DNA of 64,000 nt from Streptomyces narbonensis (GTDB lineage: Bacteria > Actinomycetota > Actinomycetes > Streptomycetales > Streptomycetaceae): the NCBI RefSeq assembly GCF_014649015.1, contig NZ_BMSF01000007.1, positions 350,431 through 414,430 of the forward strand, written 5' to 3'. Positions 7,559 to 15,062 of this stretch are shown here, piece by piece. Below the pieces are notes generated by a model. The model searched no databases, was not told the origin of the DNA, and worked only from the letters and a program-made list of their open reading frames with translations. Within the stretch, counting starts at the first letter, position 1. Each line of letters starts with the position of its first letter. Made by a program: the position numbers and the translations under genes.

Positions 7559-8775
7559 GAGTGATCGTTCCTTCCGGAGAGGGCGGCCACCGGGACGGCG
7601 GCCAGGGTGAGCGCGGCACCCGCGAGGAGTACCGCGGTGAGGTCGTACGCATCGGTCAGCAGCCCGCCGAGGAGGGCGCCGAGCGCGATGGCGAGGCAGA
7701 AGACGCTGACGTTGAGGCCGGTGGCGGCCTCGACCTCGCCGGGGGCGGCGGCCATGAACCAGGACTGGAGCGCGACCGAGACCCCGCCGTAGGCGAGCCC
7801 CCACAGGAGCAGCAGCCCGGCGGCGGCCGCCGGGGTGGTGGCGAGGAGGAGGAAGAGGAGGAGGACCGTGCCGAGCGCGGCGGCGATGACCGCGAGCGTA
7901 CGGCGGGGGGAGCGGGCCGCCCGGGAGCCGGCGAGGAAGTTCCCGGCGACGCCCGCGAGGCCGTAGCCGAGGAGCAGGGCGCCGAGGAGCGCCTCGGGGA
8001 CCCGGGCGTGGCCGGTGAGCAGCGGGCGGACGAAGGAGTACGCGAGGAAGTGGCCGGTCACGAGGGCGAGGGTGAGCAGTAGCCCGGCCCGGACGCGACG
8101 GTTGCGGCGGGGCAGCGCGGCGAGCGAGCCGAGCCCCGTGGCGCGGGACTCAGGTGCTCCCGCGCCCCGTCCCGGGAGGCGGGGAAGCAGGTCCAGGAGG
8201 GCCGCCGCGGCGAGCAGGGAGAGGAGACCGGCGGCGGCGAACGCCCAGCGCCAGCCGAGCCGTTCGGCGAGGACGGTCGCGGCGGGGACGCCGAGGACCG
8301 AGGCGGCCGAGACCCCGCCGAAGACCACGGCGGTGGCCCGTCCCACGGCGTCGGGGGCCACGAGCCGGGGCGCGAGGCCGCCGGCGAGCGCCCAGAAGCC
8401 GCCGATGGCGAGGCCGAGGAGGACGCGGGCGGCGAGGACGACCGCGAGGTGTCCCGCGACCGCCGACGCGAGGTTGGCGGCGGCGGCGAGGAGCATGAGC
8501 CCGACGAGGAGCGTCCGGCGGTCGGCGCCGGCGGCCCGGACGGCGACGAGGGGCGCGGCGACGGCGGCGACGAGGCCGGGCACGGTCACCATGAGGGCCG
8601 CGGCGCCCTCGCTGACGGACAGGTCGGCGGCGGCCGGGGTGAGCAGTCCGACCGGCAGGAGTTCGGCGGTCATGACGGTGAAGATGCCGAGCGTGACGGC
8701 GGTGACGGCGGGCCGCCCGGAGGGCCGGCGCGTGATGCCGCCCGGACCCTGTTCTCCAATCTGGATATCTAACAT
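7555..8775 (-). CDS. MFS efflux transporter, DHA1/AraJ-like
   Basis: A 406-residue major facilitator with about twelve transmembrane helices and a short central loop. Helix 1 carries VMTAELLPVGLLTPAAADL, the form seen in AraJ/CmlR-type drug:H+ antiporters; the loop between helices 2 and 3 reads RAAGADRRTLL. It should export a small molecule or sugar; the substrate is unknown. The ATG at 8775 is taken as start because no other in-frame start precedes helix 1. An inverted repeat overlaps this start codon, implying direct control by the Rrf2-like regulator encoded just upstream. It is coupled to the RidA gene downstream by a 4-nt overlap. Confidence 0.88.
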   Translation of the reverse strand: MLDIQIGEQGPGGITRRPSGRPAVTAVTLGIFTVMTAELLPVGLLTPAAADLSVSEGAAALMVTVPGLVAAVAAPLVAVRAAGADRRTLLVGLMLLAAAANLASAVAGHLAVVLAARVLLGLAIGGFWALAGGLAPRLVAPDAVGRATAVVFGGVSAASVLGVPAATVLAERLGWRWAFAAAGLLSLLAAAALLDLLPRLPGRGAGAPESRATGLGSLAALPRRNRRVRAGLLLTLALVTGHFLAYSFVRPLLTGHARVPEALLGALLLGYGLAGVAGNFLAGSRAARSPRRTLAVIAAALGTVLLLFLLLATTPAAAAGLLLLWGLAYGGVSVALQSWFMAAAPGEVEAATGLNVSVFCLAIALGALLGGLLTDAYDLTAVLLAGAALTLAAVPVAALSGRNDHS

Positions 8776-8780
8776 CCAGA
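8760..8780. promoter_or_regulatory. Operator-like inverted repeat over the MFS start codon
   Basis: TCTGGAT, a 7-bp spacer and ATCCAGA: a perfect inverted repeat spanning the ATG at 8775. The position suits a repressor, most simply the Rrf2-family protein encoded at 8903-9382. The link is inferred from proximity. Confidence 0.55.
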
Positions 8781-8832
8781 ATTACCCCCTTCACATGCCC
8801 TCCCCGGAGGGAGGGCGGTCGTTTCGGACACG

Positions 8833-8902
<70 letters not shown>

Positions 8903-8908
<6 letters not shown>

Positions 8909-9382
8909 GTTGGCGAACCAGTGGCGGATCCGGTCGGGCGCGGCCGGCGCCTGGAGCTCCGCCCGCTCCCGGACGTCGTCCAGGGTCTGGGCCATGAGCG
9001 CACGTCGCCAGGCCAGTTCGGCCCGGCCCATGGCACCGGCGATGGCGCACTCGGCGGCGTACGACCCCGGCGCTCCCGCCCCCGGCCCCTGCTGCCGGAT
9101 CTCGGCGCAGCGGAAGGCCTCTTCAGGGCCTTCGACGGCGGCGACGACGTCCATGAGCGTGATCCGGTCCAGGCCGCGCGCCAGCCGGAAGCCACCCTTC
9201 GGCCCGGAGACCGAGGTGACGATCCCGGCCCGGGCGAGCGCCTGGAGCTGCTTGGTGAGGTACGGGGCCGGCAGCTCGTGATAGGCCGCGAGACGCGCGG
9301 CGGTGACCGCCCGCTCCGACCCGATCCAGGCCAGGTTCAGGCAGCTGTGCAGTGCCCATTCCACGCCTTCGCTCATCCTCAT
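8903..9382 (-). CDS. Rrf2-family transcriptional regulator
   Basis: A 159-residue protein with an Rrf2 winged helix: MSEGVEWALHSCLNLAWIG, then RLAAYHELPAPYLTKQLQALARAGIV and VSGPKGGFRLARGLDRITLMDVVAAVEG. One Cys in EAFRCAEIR and one in AAECAIAGAM could be cluster ligands as in IscR/NsrR, but the usual three-Cys spacing is not complete, so a metal-free or thiol-sensing type is possible. The ATG at 9382 was chosen; the preceding MRM leaves an alternative Met at 9376. It is co-directional with the MFS-RidA operon and presumably represses it through the palindrome at 8760-8780. Confidence 0.86.
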
Positions 9383-9447
9383 GATTCAGGACTCTACATA
9401 TCTCGAATAAGGGATGCAAGGAGGTCCCGAGGCCCTCGCACACGCCC

Positions 9448-10853
9448 TCACGCGCCTTCGCCGGCCAGAGCCGCGAGGCGGGCCAGCGCCCCGTCCAGGA
9501 CCTCGCGGGGCGGTGACGCGAGGCCCACCCTGATCGCGTCCGGGGCCGTGCCCGCGCCGACTGCGAAGGCGCTCCCGGGCGTGACCGCGACGCCCGCGCG
9601 CGCGGCCGCCGCGGCCGTGAAGGTCTCCGCCCGCCAGGGCGCGGGCAGCTCCCACCAGCAGTAGTAGGCGTGCGGGGAGGTCCGGACCGCGTACCCGCCG
9701 AGCCGCCGCCTGACCAGGGCGTGCCGGGCCGCCGTGTCCGCGCGCTTGGCGGCGACGACCTCCGCGACCGTGCCGTCCCCGGCCCAGCGGGTGGCCGCCG
9801 CGAGCGCGAGCCCGCCCGCCGTCCAGGCCCCGGAGCGCAGGGCCTCCGCCACCGCCGGGCGCATCCGCCCGGGGACGACGAGATAGCCGACGGTCAGCCC
9901 GGGGGCGAGCCGCTTGGAGAGGCTGTCCACGAGCAGGACCCGCTCGGGGGCGAAGGCGGCGAGCGGCGGGGGCGCGGCGCCCGGCCCGGCGCCCGGTGCG
10001 AGGAACGCCCAGGTCGTGTCCTCGACCGCGGTCAGGTCCAGGCTGCGCAGCAGCTCGGCCAGTTCGGCCCGCCGGGGCCCGCTCATGGTCGTGGCGAGGG
10101 GGTTGTGGAGGGTCGGCTGGAGATAGACCGCGGCCAGCGGGTTCGCCCGGTGGGCCGCCACGAGCGCCTCCGGCCGTATCCCGCCCCCATGTCCGCCCCA
10201 TTCCCATGCCCGTCCCCGCGCCCATGCCCGTCCCTGCCCCCGCGCCCGTCCAGGGCGAGCGGCACCAGGCGTATGCCGAGCCGTTCGGCCACGGCCTTGA
10301 CCAGCGGATACGTGAGCGCCTCGACGCCCAGCCGGCCGCCGGGCGGGACGAGGGCGGAGAGCGCGGCGGCGATGGCCTGCCGGCCGTTCCCCGCGAAGAG
10401 GACGGCCTCGGGGTCCGGCGCCCAGCCGGGCCGGGTGAGGACGGACACCGCCGCCTCCCGCGCCTCCGGGGTGCCGGCCGCGGCGGCCGGGCCCGAGACG
10501 GCCTCGGCCAGCACGTCGGGCCGGGCGAGCGCCGCGAGCGCGCGGCCCATCAGCCCCGACTGCCCTTCCGCGACCGGGTAGTTGAGCTGGAGGTCGACCG
10601 GAGCGGCCCCGGTCGCCTCGGCGAGCGCGGGCCCCGGCAGCGGCGGCGCGGCCCGCACGAAGGTGCCGCGCCCGACCTCGCCGACGACCAGACCCCGGCG
10701 GGCCAGCTCGCCGTAGACCCGGATGGCCGTCGAGTTCGCGATCCGGTGGCGGCGGGCGAACACCCGCTGCGGCGGCAGCCGGTCACCGGGCGTCAGCCGC
10801 CCGTCCCGTACGGCGGCCTCGACGCGGTCCGCGATCCTCCGGTACTCCTCCAT
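9448..10853 (-). pseudogene. MocR-type GntR/aminotransferase regulator, frameshifted in a repeat
   Basis: The 5' part (10853 leftward) encodes a GntR winged helix (MEEYRRIADRVEAAVRDGRL, then PPQRVFARRHRIANSTAIRVYGEL) and the first part of a type I aminotransferase fold, up to GIRLVPLALDG. The remaining domain (ALVAAHRANPLAAVYLQPTLHNPL, PLP-lysine motif VDSLSKRLAPGL, C-terminus GEGA) continues in another frame. Between them, about 10170-10250, lies a run of GGGCATGGGCGCGGGGAC-like repeats absent from ordinary MocR proteins, and the frame changes by one base there. The gene is therefore broken unless the run is mis-sequenced. It is divergent from an alpha/beta hydrolase across a pair of 15-bp direct repeats that suit a MocR operator. 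Confidence 0.82.
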
Positions 10854-10863
10854 CCGGAACTCC

Positions 10864-10901
10864 TCTCATTGCACCGAGAGCAAAGATCTCATTGCACCGA
10901 G
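10864..10901. promoter_or_regulatory. Two 15-bp direct repeats, probable MocR operator
   Basis: TCTCATTGCACCGAG occurs at 10864-10878 and again, identically, at 10887-10901, a spacing of 23 bp or about two helical turns. Head-to-tail half sites with this spacing are characteristic of MocR/PdxR regulators. The site lies between the frameshifted MocR gene and the divergent hydrolase. Confidence 0.75.
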
Positions 10902-10927
10902 CTCGCGCCGCTGCCTAGCCTGCCGAC

Positions 10928-11740
10928 ATGCGCTTCACCGACACCGCCACCACCCGCGTCTACTTCGAGGACCGGGGCAGCGGCCCCGCGCTCCTCCTCG
11001 TCCACGGCCACCCCTTCGACCACACCATGTGGCAGCACCAGATCGACCGCTTCTCGCTCACGCACCGGGTGATCGTCCCCGACCTGCGCGGCTACGGCAT
11101 CACCCCGCTCGGCGCGACGGAGCTCACCGGGTTCACCGACCTCGGCGACTTCGCCGAGGACCTCGTCGCCCTCCTCGACGACCTGGGGATCGAGGAGGCC
11201 GTCGTCGCGGGCCTCTCCATGGGCGGCCAGATCGCCATGGAGCTGCACCGCCGCCACCCTGAGCGCGTCCGGGGCCTCGTCCTCGCCGACACCTTCCCCG
11301 CCGCCGAGACCGAGGAGGGCAGGGCTGCGCGGAACGCCATGGCCGACCGGCTGCTCGCCGGCGGGGCGGACGCGATGCAGGAGTACGCGGACGAGGTACT
11401 GGACCGGATGGTCGCCCCGTACAACACCCATGCCGCGCCGCACGTCCACCGCATGATGTGCGCGACCGACCCCGCGGGGGCCGCCGCCGCGCTGCGCGGC
11501 AGGGCCGAGCGGCCCGACTACCGCGAGTCGCTCACCACCGTCGCCGTCCCCGCGCTCGTCGTGGTCGGACGGGACGACACGTACACACCGGTCGAGGACG
11601 CGGAGGAGATGCACGCGCTGCTGCCGCACTCCACGCTCGCCGTGATCGAACGGGCCGCGCACCTGCCCAACCTGGAGCGGCCCGAGGAGTTCGACTCCGT
11701 ACTGGACTCCTACCTCCGCTCACTCGTTCGGCCCAGCTGA
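10928..11740 (+). CDS. Alpha/beta hydrolase
   Basis: A 270-residue soluble alpha/beta hydrolase. The oxyanion-hole motif LLVHGHPFDHTMW lies near residue 24, the nucleophile is Ser97 in GLSMGG, the acid is in VVGRDDTYTP (residues ~216-217), and the base is His245 in RAAHLPNLE. The fold is close to 3-oxoadipate enol-lactonase and related esterases, but the substrate cannot be assigned. Length is normal. It is divergent from the MocR-type pseudogene and is probably its regulatory target, which suggests loss of control if the regulator is really broken. Confidence 0.9.
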   Translation: MRFTDTATTRVYFEDRGSGPALLLVHGHPFDHTMWQHQIDRFSLTHRVIVPDLRGYGITPLGATELTGFTDLGDFAEDLVALLDDLGIEEAVVAGLSMGGQIAMELHRRHPERVRGLVLADTFPAAETEEGRAARNAMADRLLAGGADAMQEYADEVLDRMVAPYNTHAAPHVHRMMCATDPAGAAAALRGRAERPDYRESLTTVAVPALVVVGRDDTYTPVEDAEEMHALLPHSTLAVIERAAHLPNLERPEEFDSVLDSYLRSLVRPS

Positions 11741-11777
11741 AAGTTCGCGATCGTACGAACGCTCCGACGATGGGGTC

Positions 11778-12203
11778 ATGAGCCAGAACACCGCACCCCG
11801 CAAGCCGAGCACCTCCGGCGCCTGGGCCTCCGGCGGCACCCTGTTCGCCGGTGTCCTGATGCTGGTCACCGGATTCATGGACATCTTCCAGGGCATCGCC
11901 GGGATCGCCGAGGACGACGTCTACACCCGGGTCGGCGACTACGTCTTCAAGTTCAACCTCACGACCTGGGGCTGGATCCACCTGATCCTCGGTGTCATCC
12001 TCGCCGTCGCCGGCTACGGCATCCTCAAGGGCGCCGAGTGGGGACGGGTCGCCGGTATCGCGCTGGCCTCCCTCAACGTCCTCTTCCAGTTCCTCTTCCT
12101 GCCGTACCAGCCGTGGTGGGCGCTCTTCAACATGGCCATCTCGATCTTCGTGATCTGGGCGCTCGCCACGGACAAGGCCTACGGCACGGACGAGAAGTTC
12201 TGA
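11778..12203 (+). CDS. DUF7144-like small membrane protein
   Basis: A 141-residue protein with four transmembrane helices. The pattern GVLMLVTGFMDIFQGIAGI, then DDVYTRVGDYVFKFNLTTWGW, IHLILGVILAVAGYGIL and a last helix in FNMAISIFVIWAL is that of the DUF7144 family common in actinobacteria. No enzymatic function is known. It starts with ATG at 11778, 37 nt after the hydrolase, and is followed 11 nt later by a lipoprotein gene, so these may be co-transcribed. Confidence 0.85.
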   Translation: MSQNTAPRKPSTSGAWASGGTLFAGVLMLVTGFMDIFQGIAGIAEDDVYTRVGDYVFKFNLTTWGWIHLILGVILAVAGYGILKGAEWGRVAGIALASLNVLFQFLFLPYQPWWALFNMAISIFVIWALATDKAYGTDEKF

Positions 12204-12214
12204 GGCGGCTGCGC

Positions 12215-12733
12215 ATGAGCCGCCCCGGACAACCCACGAGCTCCACGAGCCCCATGAGCTCTACGCGACCCACGCGACCCACGCGACCCACGAGACCCAC
12301 GAGACCCATCGGAATCGCGCTCGCCCTCGCCGCCACGACCGCCCTCGCCCTCACCGTCACCGGCTGCGACACCGTCGCGGACACGGCCGGCGACATCGTC
12401 TCCTCCGCCACGGCCGCCGTCGCCTCGGCGGCCCAGGACAAGATGAACGAGGTCAAGGACGGGGTGAACGCCACGGCCGACGTGAAGGCGGGCGGGACGA
12501 GCAGCGACGGGGACCGCACGGTCGCCGAGATCACCGCGACCAACCCCAAGGAGCAGAACGCCGACTACACGATCATGGTCAACTTCCGTGACGACAGCGG
12601 GAACCTCCTCGACGCGGTCGTCCTGAACATCAACGGCGTCGAGCCCGGAGCCTCCAAGTCGGGTACGGCACGCAGCAATCGGACGCTCTCCGGCGCCACT
12701 ACGGCGGAGATCGCCCAGGCTTTGCGACACTGA
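12215..12733 (+). CDS. Putative lipoprotein with Thr-Arg-Pro repeat before the signal peptide
   Basis: A 172-residue protein. Residues ~18-31 are a TRPTRPTRPTRP repeat, followed by a hydrophobic h-region and the lipobox LTVTGC, so the mature protein should be lipid-anchored outside the membrane. The N-terminal repeat is encoded by tandem CACGCGACC units and makes the signal peptide n-region unusually long. The mature part has a beta-rich FxLYD-like region: TVAEITATNPKEQNADYTIMVNF then GVEPGASKSGTA. Function is unknown. The ATG at 12215 is the first start after the preceding gene. Confidence 0.78.
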   Translation: MSRPGQPTSSTSPMSSTRPTRPTRPTRPTRPIGIALALAATTALALTVTGCDTVADTAGDIVSSATAAVASAAQDKMNEVKDGVNATADVKAGGTSSDGDRTVAEITATNPKEQNADYTIMVNFRDDSGNLLDAVVLNINGVEPGASKSGTARSNRTLSGATTAEIAQALRH

Positions 12734-12738
12734 AGGGC

Positions 12739-13776
12739 GTGGACCGAGCCCCTGTCGCCATAGCCGCACCCGTGACGAGCACCGCCGCCCCGGAGGCCCC
12801 CGAACCGCCGCCCCTGCGGCCCAGGCACCGCCTCACCGCCTGGGCCGCGGGGCTGCTCCTGATCGTGCCCGCGGTGATCAGCGCCTGCCGCTTCCTCGAC
12901 ACGGACGGGATCACCCCCGTACCGCAGCTGCTCTCCCTGCTGCCCTGGCTCGCGGTGCCCGCCGGACTCGGGGTGCTCCTGGCGGCCGTCGCCCGGCGCC
13001 GGGCGCTCACCTTCCTCGCCGTCCTCGTCCTCGGCGCGGTCGGCTGGAGCTCCCTGCCCTACATGCCACAGCTCGTCACCTCGTACGGGCTGCCGCTGGC
13101 GAAGATCCGGGTGCTCGCCGCCAACGTGGAGTTCGGCCAGGGCACACGGGCGCTGATCGACACGGTCGGGCGCGAGCGCCCCCAGCTGGTGTTCGTCTCC
13201 GAGTGCGACCGCGCCTGCGGACGCGCCCTGACCACGGCCTTCGCCGCCGAACTCCCCCACCACACCTCGGTGGACGCCGAGGGCTCCGTCGGCTCCGTCC
13301 TCCTCAGCGCCTACCCGCTCACCGACGAGGGGGTCATTCCCGCGGTGATGGGGATGCCGGGCGCCACGACGAGGATCGCCGGGAAGTCCGTACGCCTCCA
13401 ACTCGCCCACCCGCTGCCGCCGCTGCCGGGCCAGATCGACCCGTGGAAGCGGGAGCTCGGCCGGATCGAGGACGAGGCCGCCGCCCGGCGCCGCGCCGGG
13501 CCGCTGATCATGGCCGGGGACTTCAACGCCTCCCAGGACCACTCTGCCTTCCGCGCGATCCTCGGCGCGGGCAGTCTCCAGGACGCCGCCCGGCTGGCGC
13601 GCACCAGCCGCACCCCCACCTGGCCCGCGGAGGGCCCCCTGCCGCTGTTCGTCCAGATCGACCACGTCCTGGTCAGCGACGACTTCAGCGTCCGGAGCAT
13701 CCGTTTCCTCGATGTCGACGGCTCCGACCACCGGGCCGTCCTCACCGATCTCGACCTGCGCGGAGAGCCGCGCTGA
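12739..13776 (+). CDS. Endonuclease/exonuclease/phosphatase-family protein with N-terminal membrane helices
   Basis: A 345-residue protein. Three hydrophobic helices (around residues 35-50, 70-85 and 90-110) precede an extracellular EEP domain: RVLAANVEFGQG, an E in LVFVSECDR, then MAGDFNASQDHSAFR with the catalytic Asp-Phe-Asn, and a final DVDGSDHRAVLTDL containing the SDH motif. The family hydrolyses phosphoester bonds in nucleic acids, phospholipids or sphingomyelin; here membrane anchoring suggests an external substrate. The GTG start at 12739 lies 5 nt after the lipoprotein stop, suggesting coupling. Confidence 0.87.
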   Translation: MDRAPVAIAAPVTSTAAPEAPEPPPLRPRHRLTAWAAGLLLIVPAVISACRFLDTDGITPVPQLLSLLPWLAVPAGLGVLLAAVARRRALTFLAVLVLGAVGWSSLPYMPQLVTSYGLPLAKIRVLAANVEFGQGTRALIDTVGRERPQLVFVSECDRACGRALTTAFAAELPHHTSVDAEGSVGSVLLSAYPLTDEGVIPAVMGMPGATTRIAGKSVRLQLAHPLPPLPGQIDPWKRELGRIEDEAAARRRAGPLIMAGDFNASQDHSAFRAILGAGSLQDAARLARTSRTPTWPAEGPLPLFVQIDHVLVSDDFSVRSIRFLDVDGSDHRAVLTDLDLRGEPR

Positions 13777-13821
13777 GCTCTCGACCTGCGCGCGGGACGC
13801 TGATCGGCCACGCTTGAAGAT

Positions 13822-14058
13822 ATGGACAACGAGGAGATCCTGGGCGACATCGGCGCCCTCGTCGAGGAGGAACGCGCGCTGCGCACGCGCACGGGCGGTC
13901 TCCTCCCGGAGGAACGCGCCCGCCTCGCCGACCTGGAGGTCAGGCTCGACCAGTGCTGGGACCTGCTGCGCCAGCGCCGCGCGAAGAGCGAATTCGGCGA
14001 GGACCCTGACACGGCCGCCCTCCGCCCGGCCTCGGAGGTCGAGTCCTACCGCAACTGA
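13822..14058 (+). CDS. DUF2630 protein
   Basis: A 78-residue, highly charged, helical protein: MDNEEILGDIGALVEEER, then LLPEERARLADLEVRLDQCWDLL and a C-terminal PASEVESYRN. This is the DUF2630 family, conserved in actinobacteria and of unknown function; it probably forms a small coiled coil. Confidence 0.88.
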   Translation: MDNEEILGDIGALVEEERALRTRTGGLLPEERARLADLEVRLDQCWDLLRQRRAKSEFGEDPDTAALRPASEVESYRN

Positions 14059-14166
14059 CCGCGCTCCCCTCACCCACGCCGCGCTCGAGCACGAATCGTG
14101 CGTCTCTCCAGCCGCCGACCCGAGGATGAGGCACTCCGTCGCACCCGGACACCACTGACGCCACCC

Positions 14167-14229
14167 ATGGCGCCATTGGTGCCAAACATGCCTGGCAATG
14201 GCACCACCCATGTGCCATCATGGCGCCAT
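14167..14229. promoter_or_regulatory. Cluster of four TGGYRCCA palindromic octamers
   Basis: TGGCGCCA occurs at 14168-14175 and 14221-14228, TGGTGCCA at 14177-14184 and TGGCACCA at 14199-14206. The last three are exactly 22 bp apart start to start. TGGCA and TGTGCCA half sites lie between them. The spacing suggests a phased array for a DNA-binding protein, upstream of the GtrA-like gene at 14311. The protein is unknown. The rest of the 14059-14310 gap shows nothing recognisable. Confidence 0.55.
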
Positions 14230-14310
14230 CGATGACGCGCACCCTGCTGCCCACAGGCGGGCGGGTGCGCGTCTCGCGGAGCGAGCCAGCAGAGGGGTCG
14301 GGGGCGGATC

Positions 14311-15006
14311 ATGGAGACAGCACAGAGCCGGCGGCACACGGCACCCGGCGCCTTCACCGCGTTCGCCCGCTTCGTGTTCTGCGGCGGCGGGGTGGGCATC
14401 GCCTCCAGCTTCGCCGTGACGGGCCTCGCCTCCTGGATCCCCTGGTTACTGGCCAACGCCCTGACGGCCGTGGCCTCCACGCTCCTCTCCACCGAGCTGC
14501 ACGCCCGCTTCACCTTCGGCGCGGGCGGCCGCGCCACCTGGCGCCAGCACACGCAGTCGGCCGGTTCCGCGGCCGCCGCCTATGTGGTGACCTGCGGCGC
14601 GATGCTGCTCCTCCAGCACCTGGTGACGGCGCCGAGCGTGACGCTCGAACAGGTCGTCTACCTGACCGCCTCGGCACTGGCCGGCGCCGCGCGGTTCGCG
14701 GTGCTGCGCCTGGTCGTCTTCACGAGGACCCGCGCGCGGACCACGACGACGACAGCGACAGCGACACCGACACCGACACCGACGGCAACGGCAACGGCAA
14801 CGGCAACGGCGACGGCGACGGCGACGGCGATCCCGGCACCGACCACCACCCGCCCCGCTGCCCTTCCCCACCCCGCTGCCACAACCCGCCCCGCTGCCCT
14901 TCCCCGCCCCGCCGCCACAACCCGCCCCGCCGCCACCGCCCATGACACCCGCATCCCCCGCCCCGCACCCCCGGCCGCCCGCACCGACCTCTGCCGCGCC
15001 GCCTGA
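14311..15006 (+). CDS. GtrA-like membrane protein with low-complexity tail
   Basis: The first ~140 of 231 residues are a GtrA-like four-helix protein: FARFVFCGGGVGIASSFAVTG, a second helix WIPWLLANALTAVASTLLS, then ELHARFTFG and two more helices. GtrA proteins are thought to help flip polyprenyl-linked sugars across the membrane for cell-surface glycosylation. After about residue 145 the sequence becomes a TATATPTPTPTATATATA run and then Pro/Ala/Thr-rich repeats encoded by GACACC, GGCAAC and GGCGAC triplet runs. The natural end was probably near VLRLVVF, and the tail looks like repeat-driven extension. The ATG at 14311 is chosen; a GGATC precedes it at good distance. Confidence 0.78.
   Translation: METAQSRRHTAPGAFTAFARFVFCGGGVGIASSFAVTGLASWIPWLLANALTAVASTLLSTELHARFTFGAGGRATWRQHTQSAGSAAAAYVVTCGAMLLLQHLVTAPSVTLEQVVYLTASALAGAARFAVLRLVVFTRTRARTTTTTATATPTPTPTATATATATATATATAIPAPTTTRPAALPHPAATTRPAALPRPAATTRPAATAHDTRIPRPAPPAARTDLCRAA
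14755..14940 (+). repeat. Triplet and hexamer repeats in the GtrA-like tail
   Basis: Runs of GACAGC, GACACC, GGCAAC and GGCGAC units are followed by longer imperfect repeats containing CCCCGCTGCC. All keep the tail frame open. Another frame through the same DNA is also open for a long way, an artefact of this composition. Confidence 0.75.
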
Positions 15007-15062
15007 CCGCGCCGCCGCACCAAGCCCCCGTCCCCCGCACACCCCGACGTAAGTTGGGGACC

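Noticed and set aside
14167..14229. Terminator for the DUF2630 gene
   Set aside because: The octamers are individual palindromes rather than one stem with a loop, and they lie over 100 bp past the gene.
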